Positions 45,070-53,855 of a stretch of DNA of 64,000 nucleotides are shown here, in pieces (the stretch's first letter is position 1; every line of letters begins with the position of its first letter). The translations under genes and the position numbers were made by a program. Source of the stretch: CG1-02-35-72 sp045046885 (GTDB lineage: Bacteria > Bacteroidota > Bacteroidia > Flavobacteriales > Flavobacteriaceae); the NCBI GenBank assembly GCA_045046885.1, contig JASFYX010000018.1:36167-100166 (forward strand), read 5' to 3'. The notes under the pieces are model-generated. The model was not told the origin of the DNA. It did no database searches and saw only the letters and a program-made list of their open reading frames with translations.

Positions 45070-46131
45070 ATGACAATCCCATTTGGCGTTGCTACTGGCG
45101 ATACCGTTCAAGATATTTTTAAATTAGCTAAAGCTAAAAATTTTGCATTACCAGCTGCAAATGTTACAGGCTCTAATACAATTAATACTGTTTTAGAAAC
45201 AGCTAAAGAACTCAACGCGCCTGTTATTATTCAGTTTTCAAATGGCGGTGCCTACTTTAATGCGGGAAAAGGCTTGTCAAACGACAATCAAAAAGCAGCT
45301 ATTGCCGGAGCCGTTGCGGGTGCTAAACACATCCATTTAATGGCAAAAGCTTATGAAATTCCCGTTATTTTACATACAGATCATTGTGCAAAAAAATTAT
45401 TGCCTTGGATTGATGGTTTATTAGATGCCGGTGAAGCTTATTATAAAACACATGGTGTACCACTTTACAGTTCGCATATGCTAGATTTATCTGAAGAACC
45501 TATAGAAGAAAATATTGAAATTTCTAAACGTTATCTAGAGCGTATGAGTAAAATGGGTATGACTTTAGAAATAGAATTAGGTATTACTGGTGGCGAAGAA
45601 GATGGTGTAGATAATTCTGATGTAGATGTGTCTAAACTTTACACACAACCCGAAGAAGTTGCTTATGCTTACGAAGAACTTAAAAAAGCAAGCGACCGCT
45701 TCACAATTGCCGCTTCGTTTGGTAATGTACACGGCGTTTACAAACCTGGCAATGTAAAATTGACTCCTAAAATATTGAGAAATTCACAAGATTACATCCA
45801 AAATAAATATAATACAGGTAACAATCCTGTTGATTTTGTATTTCATGGTGGCTCTGGCTCAACATTAGATGAAATTAGAGAAGCCATTTCTTACGGCGTT
45901 ATTAAAATGAATATAGATACCGATTTGCAGTATGGTTTTATGACAGGAATAAGAGATTATATGGCAGAAAATAGCGCTTATTTGCAAAGTCAAATAGGAA
46001 ACCCCTCTGCTGCAGACGCTCCAAATAAAAAATATTATGACCCTCGCGTATGGTTAAGAAAAGGTGAAGCAACCTTAAAAGCGCGCTTAAAACAAGCTTT
46101 TGAAGATTTAAATAACGTCAATACTTTATAA
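45070..46131 (+). CDS. fbaA: Fructose-bisphosphate aldolase, class II
   Basis: This 353-residue zinc-dependent aldolase of glycolysis and gluconeogenesis starts at ATG 45070 (MTIPFGVATGDTVQ). Zinc and substrate motifs are ILHTDHCAKKLLPW, LEIELGITGGEEDG, FGNVHGVYKPGNVKL and VFHGGSGSTLDEI, followed by KMNIDTDLQY. It corresponds to the class IIA type with length near 350. Confidence 0.97.
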   Translation: MTIPFGVATGDTVQDIFKLAKAKNFALPAANVTGSNTINTVLETAKELNAPVIIQFSNGGAYFNAGKGLSNDNQKAAIAGAVAGAKHIHLMAKAYEIPVILHTDHCAKKLLPWIDGLLDAGEAYYKTHGVPLYSSHMLDLSEEPIEENIEISKRYLERMSKMGMTLEIELGITGGEEDGVDNSDVDVSKLYTQPEEVAYAYEELKKASDRFTIAASFGNVHGVYKPGNVKLTPKILRNSQDYIQNKYNTGNNPVDFVFHGGSGSTLDEIREAISYGVIKMNIDTDLQYGFMTGIRDYMAENSAYLQSQIGNPSAADAPNKKYYDPRVWLRKGEATLKARLKQAFEDLNNVNTL

Positions 46132-46176
46132 TTTACTAAATTTCGCTCCTCAAACCCCAACCTAAAACTAAAGACT

Positions 46177-47037
46177 ATGACTACATGGTTTAAGAGAAAA
46201 GATAAAGGGATTCAGACCCCTACAGAAAAGAAAAAAGATATTCCTAAAGGGCTATGGTATAAAACACCTAGTGGAAAAGTTGTAGACTCTGATGAGTTAA
46301 CCGAAAACCTTTGGGTATGTCAAGAAGATGGCTACCATGTTAGAATAGGGAGTAATGAATATTTTCAACTATTCTTTGACGATAATAAATATAAAGAACT
46401 CAATACAAAACTTACATCAAAAGATCCATTAAAATTTTCTGATACTAAAAAATATACAGATCGTTTAAAGGACGCTCAATCAAAAACCAAATTAAAAGAT
46501 GCCGTAAGAACGGCTGTGGGTAAGTCTTTAGGTAAAGACATTGTCATTGCCGCTATGGATTTTAGTTTTATTGGGGGTTCTATGGGAAGTGTTGTAGGTG
46601 AAAAAATTTCTAGAGCTATTACTTATAGTATTGAACACAAGCTACCTTTTTTAATGATTTCTAAATCTGGTGGTGCCCGTATGATGGAGGCTTCGCTTTC
46701 GCTGATGCAATTGGTTAAAACATCGGCTAAATTAGCCCAATTAGCCGAAGCTAAAATTCCGTATATTTCGTTATGTACAGATCCTACAACAGGCGGCACA
46801 ACGGCTTCTTTTGCCATGCTTGGCGATATTAATATTGCAGAACCCAACGCTTTAATTGCTTTTGCAGGACCACGTGTTGTTAAAGACACCACAGGGAAAG
46901 ATTTACCTGAAGGATTTCAGCACTCTGAATTTGTTTTAGAACACGGTTTTTTAGATGCAATTTACGAACGTAAAGACCTTAAAAAGCAGGTCAATTTATA
47001 TTTAGATCTCATTCAAAATAACTCTATAAGAACATAA
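46177..47037 (+). CDS. accD: Acetyl-CoA carboxylase carboxyltransferase subunit beta
   Basis: This 286-residue protein transfers the carboxyl group from biotin to acetyl-CoA, starting fatty acid synthesis. It has the typical start WFKRKDKGI and core motifs KSGGARMMEA, TGGTTASFAMLGD, IAFAGPRVV and LPEGFQHSEFVLEHG. The usual four-Cys zinc ribbon is almost gone: in YKTPSGKVV and WVCQEDGYH only C48 remains, so it should not bind zinc there. A strong hairpin terminator follows. Confidence 0.96.
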   Translation: MTTWFKRKDKGIQTPTEKKKDIPKGLWYKTPSGKVVDSDELTENLWVCQEDGYHVRIGSNEYFQLFFDDNKYKELNTKLTSKDPLKFSDTKKYTDRLKDAQSKTKLKDAVRTAVGKSLGKDIVIAAMDFSFIGGSMGSVVGEKISRAITYSIEHKLPFLMISKSGGARMMEASLSLMQLVKTSAKLAQLAEAKIPYISLCTDPTTGGTTASFAMLGDINIAEPNALIAFAGPRVVKDTTGKDLPEGFQHSEFVLEHGFLDAIYERKDLKKQVNLYLDLIQNNSIRT

Positions 47038-47042
47038 AAAAA

Positions 47043-47068
47043 AGAGCGCCAATGGCGCTCTTTTTTTA
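47043..47068. terminator. Bidirectional terminator between accD and the lipoprotein gene
   Basis: AGAGCGCC and GGCGCTCT form an 8-bp GC-rich stem with an AAT loop. It is flanked by A-run and T-run, so it can stop both the plus-strand accD and the minus-strand lipoprotein transcripts. Confidence 0.9.
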
Positions 47069-47087
47069 AACTAAATATTAACAATTC

Positions 47088-47936
47088 TTATTTTCTTAAA
47101 TGGATGGTTTCGGTTACACCGTCTTTAGTTACCTCTCCTAAGTCATCGCAAGTACCATCACCAAAATCTAACACCGCTGCTTGGTCGTCTTTTTGAAAAG
47201 CGATTACACCACTTACAATAAATCGGCAAGACAATTCTTTTCTTAAAGGTGTTGTAATTGTAGCCACATGTACAGTGCCATCTTTTCGAGTGAAGTTCCA
47301 ATTACCAGTAATTGAAAATACGTTATCTCCCCAAGCTCTTGTGTCTTGACCTTCTATAAGTTCTTTGGTTCGTGTACCATTTTTACTGGCCACACTATTA
47401 TCCGGCCAAGTTACAGTTACATCAAAAGTATGTGTAGATTGCGGATTACCATTGTTGTTACTGCGTTCTCTTAATACGGTATAACCTCCTTCTATGTGTT
47501 TGTCGTTTACAAACAAGTTATCAAAAGTTACCTCTATAGAAATTGTAAGTGCTGTGGGGTCTTTCACCCAATGCATCATTATTATGCCACTTACTGTGTT
47601 GCCGTTGCGTAATTCACAAGCTTCTCCAAAATCTATTGTAATATCTTTTGTAGTGTCTGTAACATCTTTTGTTACAGTAGCACAATCTGGCAAATAACGT
47701 TCATGAGGTGTTGCTGTTTTATTAGCAAACTCTACATCGTTATAGGTTTGATCAACAATTACTGTTACATCTTCTGTAGCATTGTCAACTTCTGTTTCTA
47801 ATGCAACTTGATCTACAGTAAACTGGTTGGCCGTTTCTTGACTTACAACGTCTCCGCTTCCACTCTGGCAGGCTGTTAGTAAAATCCCTGCCGTAAAAAG
47901 GGTCGAAAAAAAATTAAGCATTTTTTGTGTTTTCAT
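47088..47936 (-). CDS. Lipoprotein of unknown function
   Basis: This 282-residue protein has a lipoprotein signal ending LLTACQSGSG (Cys near residue 23). The mature part is rich in Thr, Asp and Val, with several Cys and a likely beta-rich structure (GNWNFTRKDGTVHVATIT, VLDFGDGTCDD). Similar secreted proteins are common in Flavobacteria, but I do not recognise a function. It stands alone. Confidence 0.75.
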   Translation of the reverse strand: MKTQKMLNFFSTLFTAGILLTACQSGSGDVVSQETANQFTVDQVALETEVDNATEDVTVIVDQTYNDVEFANKTATPHERYLPDCATVTKDVTDTTKDITIDFGEACELRNGNTVSGIIMMHWVKDPTALTISIEVTFDNLFVNDKHIEGGYTVLRERSNNNGNPQSTHTFDVTVTWPDNSVASKNGTRTKELIEGQDTRAWGDNVFSITGNWNFTRKDGTVHVATITTPLRKELSCRFIVSGVIAFQKDDQAAVLDFGDGTCDDLGEVTKDGVTETIHLRK

Positions 47937-48018
47937 CTCTTTATATTTTTTAATTAACGCTTCTAAGACTTATTATATTTTAAAAGGTTTAATTTTAGGA
48001 AACCTTTTTTATAATTGA

Positions 48019-48048
48019 TTGCCCTTCAAAATAATAATTGTATATTTG
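48019..48048 (+). promoter_or_regulatory. Promoter of rpsO
   Basis: TTG (48019-48021), a 19-nt spacer and TATATTTG (48041-48048) match the Bacteroidota vegetative promoter consensus exactly. The ATG is 44 bp downstream. Confidence 0.75.
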
Positions 48049-48091
48049 CGCCCGATAAAAATTACATAATAATCATTAAACTAATATTGGC

Positions 48092-48361
48092 ATGTATTTA
48101 ACAAAAGAAACAAAACAAGAAATTTTTAAAAAACACGGTAAATCTGAATCAGATACAGGCGCTTCTGAAGGACAAATAGCCTTATTTACATTCAGAATTA
48201 ATCACTTAACCGAACATTTAAAAAAGAATAGAAAAGATTTTAATACCGAACGCTCTTTGGTGAAATTAGTTGGTAAACGTCGTAGTTTATTAGACTATTT
48301 AAAAGCTTCAGATATTACACGTTATCGTGCAATAATTAAAGAGTTAGGTTTAAGAAAATAA
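48092..48361 (+). CDS. rpsO: 30S ribosomal protein S15
   Basis: This 89-residue ribosomal protein has the family signature LVGKRRSLLDYLKASDITRYRAIIKELGLR. It binds the central domain of 16S rRNA. It is followed by its own terminator and then pnp, an order shared with many bacteria. Confidence 0.98.
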   Translation: MYLTKETKQEIFKKHGKSESDTGASEGQIALFTFRINHLTEHLKKNRKDFNTERSLVKLVGKRRSLLDYLKASDITRYRAIIKELGLRK

Positions 48362-48370
48362 TCTAAATTA

Positions 48371-48395
48371 AAAGAGGCTTTTGCCTCTTTTTTTG
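48371..48395 (+). terminator. Terminator after rpsO
   Basis: AAAGAGGC (48371-48378) pairs with GCCTCTTT (48383-48390), followed by T residues. Some read-through into pnp is possible, as in other bacteria. Confidence 0.85.
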
Positions 48396-48500
48396 TAAAA
48401 AGGCTATAACTTAGCATTTCATTGGCAATAAACAACACACAACTATTTATTGTTTAATCAAACCTCTTACTAGATAGGCAGGTTTAAAAAATTTAAAATT

Positions 48501-50714
48501 ATGATTCCTAAAGTGTTTAAAGAAACAATTGACTTAGGAGATGGCAGAACTATTAGTATTGAAACTGGCAAATTAGCCAAACAAGCTCACGGTTCTGTTG
48601 TTGTACAAATGGGTAATTGTATGTTGTTATGTACAGTTGTATCTAACTACAAAGCAAGCCCAGTAGACTTTCTACCTTTAACTGTAGATTTTAGAGAAAA
48701 ATTTGCAGCTTCAGGGCGTTATCCTGGAGGCTTCTTTAAAAGAGAAGCAAGACCTAGTGATGGTGAAGTATTAACAATGCGTTTAGTCGACCGTGTTTTA
48801 CGCCCTTTATTCCCAAAAGATTACCACAATGAGGTACAAGTTATGATTCAGATGATGTCTCATGACAAAGATGTAATGCCAGATGCTTTGGCAGGATTAG
48901 CTGCTTCTGCAGCAATTCAATTAAGCGATTTTCCTTTCGAATGCCCAATTTCTGAAGCAAGAGTAGCACGTGTTAATGGCGAATTTGTTATTAACCCAAG
49001 TCGCGCTCAATTAGCTGATGCAGATATAGATATGATGGTAGGTGCTTCAGCCGATTCAGTTATGATGGTTGAAGGTGAAATGTTAGAGTGTAGCGAAGAA
49101 GAAATGGCCGAGGCTATTAAATTTGCTCACGAGGCCATTAAAGTACAATGTGCTGCTCAAGTACGCCTAGCAGAAACTGTTGGTAAAAAAGAAACCCGTG
49201 AATATGAGCCAGAAGCTACTGATGAAGCTTTAGCTGAAAAAATACATGGTCTTGCATACGACAAATGTTATGCTATTGCCAAAAAAGGCACTTCTAAAGT
49301 AGAACGTAGTGCTGCTTTTTCTGAAGTTAAAGAAGAAATTATTGCTTCGTTTACAGAAGAGGAGCTAGCAGAATATGGCAATTTAGTTGGCACTTATTTT
49401 AACAAAGCACAAAAAGAAGCTGTTCGCGAATTAACATTAAGCGAAGGTTTACGTTTAGATGGTAGAAAAACAGACGAAATAAGACCTATTTGGTGTGAAG
49501 TAGATTATTTACCTTCTACACATGGTTCTGCTATTTTTACAAGAGGAGAAACTCAAGCCTTAGCAACAGTTACTTTAGGAACATCTAGAGAAGCAAATAA
49601 AATTGATATGCCGTCTTACGAAGGTGAGGAAACTTTTTACCTTCACTACAACTTTCCTCCATTTTGCACAGGTGAGGCGCGTCCTTTAAGAGGCACCTCT
49701 CGTCGTGAAATTGGACATGGTAACTTAGCACAACGTGCTTTAAAAAACATGATTCCTACAGATTGCCCTTACACTGTAAGAGTTGTTTCAGAAGTATTAG
49801 AATCTAATGGCTCGTCTTCTATGGCTACTGTTTGTTCTGGTACAATGGCTTTGATGGATGCTGGAGTTCAGATGAAAAAACCTGTTTCTGGTATTGCTAT
49901 GGGATTAATTTCTGATGGTGATCGCTACGCGGTTTTATCTGATATTTTAGGTGATGAAGATCATTTAGGCGATATGGACTTTAAAGTTACAGGTACAGCT
50001 GATGGTATTACAGCCTGCCAAATGGATATTAAAGTTAAAGGTTTGTCTTACGATATTTTAGTAGATGCTCTTAAACAAGCGCATGCTGGCAGATTACATA
50101 TCTTAGGAAAAATTACTGATACAATTAAACAACCAAATGAAGAAGTGAAATCACACTCTCCAAAAATGGTCACTAAAACAATTGCAAACGAATTTATTGG
50201 GGCGCTAATTGGTCCTGGTGGAAAAGTAATTCAAGAATTACAAAAAACGACTGGATGTACAATTGTAATAAATGAAGATCCCGTAACAGAAGAAGGTATT
50301 GTTGAAATCTTAGGAACAGATCAAGATGGTATTGACGCCGTTCTTGCTAAAATTGATTCAATTACTTTTAAACCAAAAGTAGGAAATACTTATGAAGTTA
50401 AAGTTATTAAAATTCTTGACTTTGGACCAGTAGTTGAATATGTTGAAGCACCAGGTAATGAAGTGTTATTACATATCTCTGAATTGGCTTGGGAACGTAC
50501 CGAAAAGGTTACCGATGTGGTTAGTTTAGGGGATGTGTTTGATGTTAAATACTTCGGTAGAGACCCAAGAACACGTAAAGAAAAAGTTTCTAGAAAAGCT
50601 ATTTTACCAAAACCAGAAGGCTTTATAGAAAGACCTCCACGTGATAATAATCGCTCAAGAGACAATCGTTCAAGAGATAATCGTTCAAACGATAGAAGAC
50701 CAAGAAGAGACTAA
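48501..50714 (+). CDS. pnp: Polyribonucleotide nucleotidyltransferase
   Basis: This 737-residue PNPase degrades RNA from the 3' end by phosphorolysis. It has two RNase PH domains (start VFKETIDLGDGRTISIETGK; second with THGSAIFTRGETQALATVTL), then a KH domain (IGALIGPGGKVIQEL) and an S1 domain (VKVIKILDFGPVVEYV, VLLHISELAWER). The tail is a basic Arg/Asp/Asn repeat (RDNRSRDNRS), likely flexible and RNA-binding. Confidence 0.98.
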   Translation: MIPKVFKETIDLGDGRTISIETGKLAKQAHGSVVVQMGNCMLLCTVVSNYKASPVDFLPLTVDFREKFAASGRYPGGFFKREARPSDGEVLTMRLVDRVLRPLFPKDYHNEVQVMIQMMSHDKDVMPDALAGLAASAAIQLSDFPFECPISEARVARVNGEFVINPSRAQLADADIDMMVGASADSVMMVEGEMLECSEEEMAEAIKFAHEAIKVQCAAQVRLAETVGKKETREYEPEATDEALAEKIHGLAYDKCYAIAKKGTSKVERSAAFSEVKEEIIASFTEEELAEYGNLVGTYFNKAQKEAVRELTLSEGLRLDGRKTDEIRPIWCEVDYLPSTHGSAIFTRGETQALATVTLGTSREANKIDMPSYEGEETFYLHYNFPPFCTGEARPLRGTSRREIGHGNLAQRALKNMIPTDCPYTVRVVSEVLESNGSSSMATVCSGTMALMDAGVQMKKPVSGIAMGLISDGDRYAVLSDILGDEDHLGDMDFKVTGTADGITACQMDIKVKGLSYDILVDALKQAHAGRLHILGKITDTIKQPNEEVKSHSPKMVTKTIANEFIGALIGPGGKVIQELQKTTGCTIVINEDPVTEEGIVEILGTDQDGIDAVLAKIDSITFKPKVGNTYEVKVIKILDFGPVVEYVEAPGNEVLLHISELAWERTEKVTDVVSLGDVFDVKYFGRDPRTRKEKVSRKAILPKPEGFIERPPRDNNRSRDNRSRDNRSNDRRPRRD

Positions 50715-50740
50715 TATTCGCTCATTTTGATAAAAAATAA

Positions 50741-50776
50741 AACCCTTAGGCTTTCACCTAAGGGTTTTTTTATTCA
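50741..50776 (+). terminator. Terminator after pnp
   Basis: AAACCCTTAGG and CCTAAGGGTTT form an 11-bp stem around a CTTTCA loop, followed by a run of T. Confidence 0.9.
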
Positions 50777-50842
50777 ATAAATTTAGATAACCCCCCTAAA
50801 TTTTTTGACAGGACAAATATAGAAATATTTCACACTTAATAA

Positions 50843-50889
50843 TTGCAAAAATTACAATTTGTTTAAATATTATTTTGTAATTTTTGCAA
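50843..50889. promoter_or_regulatory. Long inverted repeat upstream of the HTH regulator gene
   Basis: TTGCAAAAATTACAA (50843-50857) and TTGTAATTTTTGCAA (50875-50889) are perfect 15-bp inverted arms separated by 17 bp. The right arm supplies a TTG that lies about 19 nt before a TATTTTTA box, so the repeat overlaps the likely promoter. It is a plausible self-regulation operator. Confidence 0.6.
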
Positions 50890-50924
50890 ATTGTGTATTT
50901 TTACATATTATTAGTCAGTATTTT

Positions 50925-51926
50925 ATGTTAAAACATCAAGAAATATTTATCAAAAAACTCAAATCTAGAGTTCATAATAAACTCTCTTTTATTGACCTTA
51001 TAAGCTCAATTTTACAAATAAATTACGATGCAGCTTATAGGCGTGTTAACAATAAAACAAGTCTATCGTTAAACGAATCTATAGTATTAGCAAAACATTT
51101 TAACGTTTCTTTAAACACCCTTTATAGTGTAGGTGAAAAAAACAGTGTGTTAGTAGGTAAAACTCAAGAAATAAATAGCGCGACAGATTTAGAAAGTTAT
51201 TTTAAAACTTCTTATCGTAATTTTGAACCTTGGTTAAAAAAGGAAGGGGCTCATATATCTTATTGCGCTAACGATTTACCTATCTTTTATTTTCTAAACA
51301 ATTCTAAACTTTCAAAATTTAAACTTTACGCTTGGCTTACCCTATTAGATCCAACATTTTCTACCGATAAAATACCATTTATAAGATTTAAACCAAAAGT
51401 AAGCTTATTAAGAGCTGCCGAAAATTTTGGAAAAACCTATAGTCAATTTAATATAACCGAAATTTGGAATGAAAATATTTTAAATAAAACCATTAAGCAA
51501 ATATATCATTACAACGAAATTGGTTTGCTCTCATTAGATGACGCCTTAGAAATTACATCAGATTTAGAAAAAATTATAAAAAAAATAGAATTAGACGCTC
51601 GGGCTGGTAAACGACAAGACAATAAAAAAATTTCTTCATTTACACTTTATCACAACGAAATAATGTCATTGGGAAATAACGTCCTTATTAAAACAGCCGA
51701 CTCTAAACTGGCTATGTCCCCCTATTCCTTACTATCTTATTATATTGTGTCAAATCCCGAAACCTGTAACGATCTAGAGAATTATTTTAAAAAACAATTA
51801 GAGAGTTCTAATTTATTATCCTCTACAGAAAATAAAGGTAGAAGTTTGTTTTTTAATAAGTTATATATGATTCTTAACCGTTTAAAAGTGCGTTTAAAAA
51901 TAGACGATCAATTACCGCTTATTTAA
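50925..51926 (+). CDS. Helix-turn-helix transcriptional regulator (BetR-like)
   Basis: This 333-residue protein is counted from ATG 50925 (MLKHQEIFIKKLKSRVHNK). A start at 50859 would run through the inverted repeat and add a hydrophobic leader that does not fit a cytoplasmic regulator. Residues 15-75 form an HTH (FIDLISSILQINYDAAYRRV, then LSLNESIVLAKHFNVSLNTLY) resembling the BetR N-terminal domain. The remaining ~250 residues are helical with no known fold, perhaps a ligand or partner domain. The inverted repeat at 50843-50889 may be its own operator. Targets are unknown. Confidence 0.78.
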   Translation: MLKHQEIFIKKLKSRVHNKLSFIDLISSILQINYDAAYRRVNNKTSLSLNESIVLAKHFNVSLNTLYSVGEKNSVLVGKTQEINSATDLESYFKTSYRNFEPWLKKEGAHISYCANDLPIFYFLNNSKLSKFKLYAWLTLLDPTFSTDKIPFIRFKPKVSLLRAAENFGKTYSQFNITEIWNENILNKTIKQIYHYNEIGLLSLDDALEITSDLEKIIKKIELDARAGKRQDNKKISSFTLYHNEIMSLGNNVLIKTADSKLAMSPYSLLSYYIVSNPETCNDLENYFKKQLESSNLLSSTENKGRSLFFNKLYMILNRLKVRLKIDDQLPLI

Positions 51927-52002
51927 ATTTTTAAAGTTTTGTAACATTTAACATCCTCTTTACGTATATAAGTGTACATACCCAAAAAACATATTATATT
52001 TC

Positions 52003-52866
52003 ATGAGACAGCTTAAAATTACAAAACAAGTAACCAATCGCGAAACAGCATCCTTAGACAAATACTTACAAGAAATAGGTAAGGTTGATTTAATTACTGC
52101 CGATATGGAGGTAGAATTAGCCCAACGTATTAAGGCCGGTGATCAGGTGGCACTTGAAAAATTAACCAAAGCTAACTTAAGATTTGTGGTATCTGTTGCC
52201 AAACAATACCAAAATCAAGGTTTAACATTACCCGATTTAATTAACGAAGGTAACCTTGGCCTTATAAAAGCTGCACGTCGCTTTGACGAAACGCGCGGAT
52301 TTAAATTTATATCTTACGCCGTTTGGTGGATTCGTCAATCTATTCTTCAGGCTTTAGCCGAACAATCTAGAATTGTACGTTTACCGCTAAACAAAATTGG
52401 TTCTATTAATAAAATTAATAAAACTTTTGCCCGTTTAGAGCAAGAATCAGAACGTCCTCCTTCTGCAGAAGAAATTGCCAAAGAACTCGATATGACTATT
52501 ACAGAGGTTAAAGAATCTCTTAAAAATGCAGGACGTCATGTCTCTATGGATGCACCCCTAATTGAAGGTGAAGATTCTAATCTTTACGACGTATTAAATT
52601 CTGGTGAATCTCCAAACCCTGATAGACAACTTTTACACGAATCATTACGTGTAGAAATAGAACGTGCTTTAGAAACGCTAACACCTCGCGAAGGTGATGT
52701 GGTGCGTTTATACTTTGGTTTAGGTGATGAACATCCTATGACACTAGAAGAAATTGGTGAAACTTTCGATTTAACACGCGAACGTGTCCGTCAAATAAAA
52801 GAAAAAGCTATTCGCAGACTCAAACACACATCACGTAGTCGTATTTTAAAAACCTATTTGGGATAG
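52003..52866 (+). CDS. rpoD: Primary RNA polymerase sigma factor
   Basis: This 287-residue sigma-70 is of the short Bacteroidota type without region 1.1. Region 1.2 starts near DKYLQEIGKV. Region 2 has LPDLINEGNLGLIKAARRFD and YAVWWIRQSI, region 3 is around 130-200, and region 4.2 ends LTRERVRQIKEKAIRRL. It should recognise the TTG/TAnnTTTG promoters seen through the window. A hairpin terminator follows at 52927. Confidence 0.96.
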   Translation: MRQLKITKQVTNRETASLDKYLQEIGKVDLITADMEVELAQRIKAGDQVALEKLTKANLRFVVSVAKQYQNQGLTLPDLINEGNLGLIKAARRFDETRGFKFISYAVWWIRQSILQALAEQSRIVRLPLNKIGSINKINKTFARLEQESERPPSAEEIAKELDMTITEVKESLKNAGRHVSMDAPLIEGEDSNLYDVLNSGESPNPDRQLLHESLRVEIERALETLTPREGDVVRLYFGLGDEHPMTLEEIGETFDLTRERVRQIKEKAIRRLKHTSRSRILKTYLG

Positions 52867-52881
52867 AAAGCTTCATTTAAG

Positions 52882-52909
52882 TGTCAGATTGAGCGCAATC
52901 GAAATCTGA
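52882..52909 (+). repeat. Palindromic interspersed repeat (TGTCA...TGAG family), copy 3
   Basis: TGTCAGATTGAGCGCAATCG is followed by AAATCTGA, so CAGATT pairs with AATCTG around a conserved GAGCGCAATCG loop. It lies just after rpoD. Copies 1 and 2 keep the loop but change both arms. Confidence 0.65.
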
Positions 52910-52926
52910 ACAATGCTAAAAACTTA

Positions 52927-52962
52927 AAAACGTCTGAATAATTTCAGGCGTTTTCTTTTTTA
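52927..52962 (+). terminator. Terminator after rpoD
   Basis: AAAACGTCTGAA pairs with TTCAGGCGTTTT (one G-U) around a short AT loop, then TCTTTTTT. Confidence 0.8.
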
Positions 52963-52995
52963 TCCTACTTTTGTAAAAATTAACACCTTTATACA

Positions 52996-53649
52996 ATGAC
53001 GCCACTTATCGCTCCCTCAATGCTTGCTGCCGATTTTGCCAATCTTAAAAAAGATATAGATATGGTAAATAATTCTGAGGCCGACTGGTTTCATCTAGAT
53101 GTTATGGATGGCGTTTTTGTTCCCAATATTTCTTTTGGAGCGCCTGTGATTAAAGCTATAAAAAAACACGCTACAAAAACACTCGACGTTCATTTAATGA
53201 TTGTCAACCCCGATAAGTTTATCACAGATTTAAAAAAGGCTGGTGCCGATATTTTAACCGTTCACTACGAAGCTTGTCCCCATTTGCATCGTACAATTCA
53301 AGCCATAAAAGCAGCAGGGATGCAAGCCGGTGTCTCATTAAATCCACACACACCTGTTGCCGTTTTAGAAGATATTATTCAAGATTTAGATTTGGTGCTT
53401 ATTATGAGTGTCAATCCTGGTTTTGGCGGCCAATCGTTTATAGAAAACACCTATAAAAAGGTTATTCAGCTTAAAGATTTAATTTTAAAATCGAAGTCAA
53501 AAGCCCTTATTGAGATTGATGGCGGTGTAAACGATAAAAATGCGCCCAAACTATTAGCCACCGGTGCCGATGTTTTAGTAGCAGGGAGTTTTGTGTTTAA
53601 AAGCACCAACCCTACACAAACTATAGCCGATTTAAAAAATATTCTGTAA
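52996..53649 (+). CDS. rpe: Ribulose-phosphate 3-epimerase
   Basis: This 217-residue TIM-barrel enzyme of the pentose phosphate pathway interconverts ribulose 5-phosphate and xylulose 5-phosphate. Motifs are IAPSMLAADFANL, WFHLDVMDGVFVPN, LDVHLMI, LIMSVNPGFGGQSF and IEIDGGVND. A -7 box TACTTTTG (52976-52983) lies 13 bp before the ATG. Confidence 0.97.
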   Translation: MTPLIAPSMLAADFANLKKDIDMVNNSEADWFHLDVMDGVFVPNISFGAPVIKAIKKHATKTLDVHLMIVNPDKFITDLKKAGADILTVHYEACPHLHRTIQAIKAAGMQAGVSLNPHTPVAVLEDIIQDLDLVLIMSVNPGFGGQSFIENTYKKVIQLKDLILKSKSKALIEIDGGVNDKNAPKLLATGADVLVAGSFVFKSTNPTQTIADLKNIL

Positions 53650-53653
53650 AGTA

Positions 53654-53684
53654 GTCAGGGTTTCACTTAAAGTGAAGCCCTGAC
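53654..53684. repeat. REP-like hairpin 3, after rpe
   Basis: GTCAGGGTTTCACT (53654-53667) and AGTGAAGCCCTGAC (53671-53684) form a 14-bp stem with one G-U and a TAA loop. It lies 4 bp after the rpe stop and may double as its terminator. The layout matches the hairpins at 38375 and 39034. Confidence 0.65.
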
Positions 53685-53790
53685 TTAATAATCTTGAGTT
53701 ATATGAGCATTGGGTACTAACTAGAGAGCAGAACGTTTAAATAAATAATTACACCTTAATCATCAATAGATTTCATCATTTCTGACATAA

Positions 53791-53821
53791 AACCTAGCAG
53801 GTTTTAGAAACCTACTAGGTT
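53791..53821. repeat. REP-like hairpin 4
   Basis: AACCTAGCAGGTTT and AAACCTACTAGGTT form a 14-bp stem with one G-U and a TAG loop. It lies between rpe and the converging secreted-protein gene, 107 bp from hairpin 3. Confidence 0.7.
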
Positions 53822-53855
53822 CTATTTTTATTTTTCCCTTTTTATATCTTTGTCG

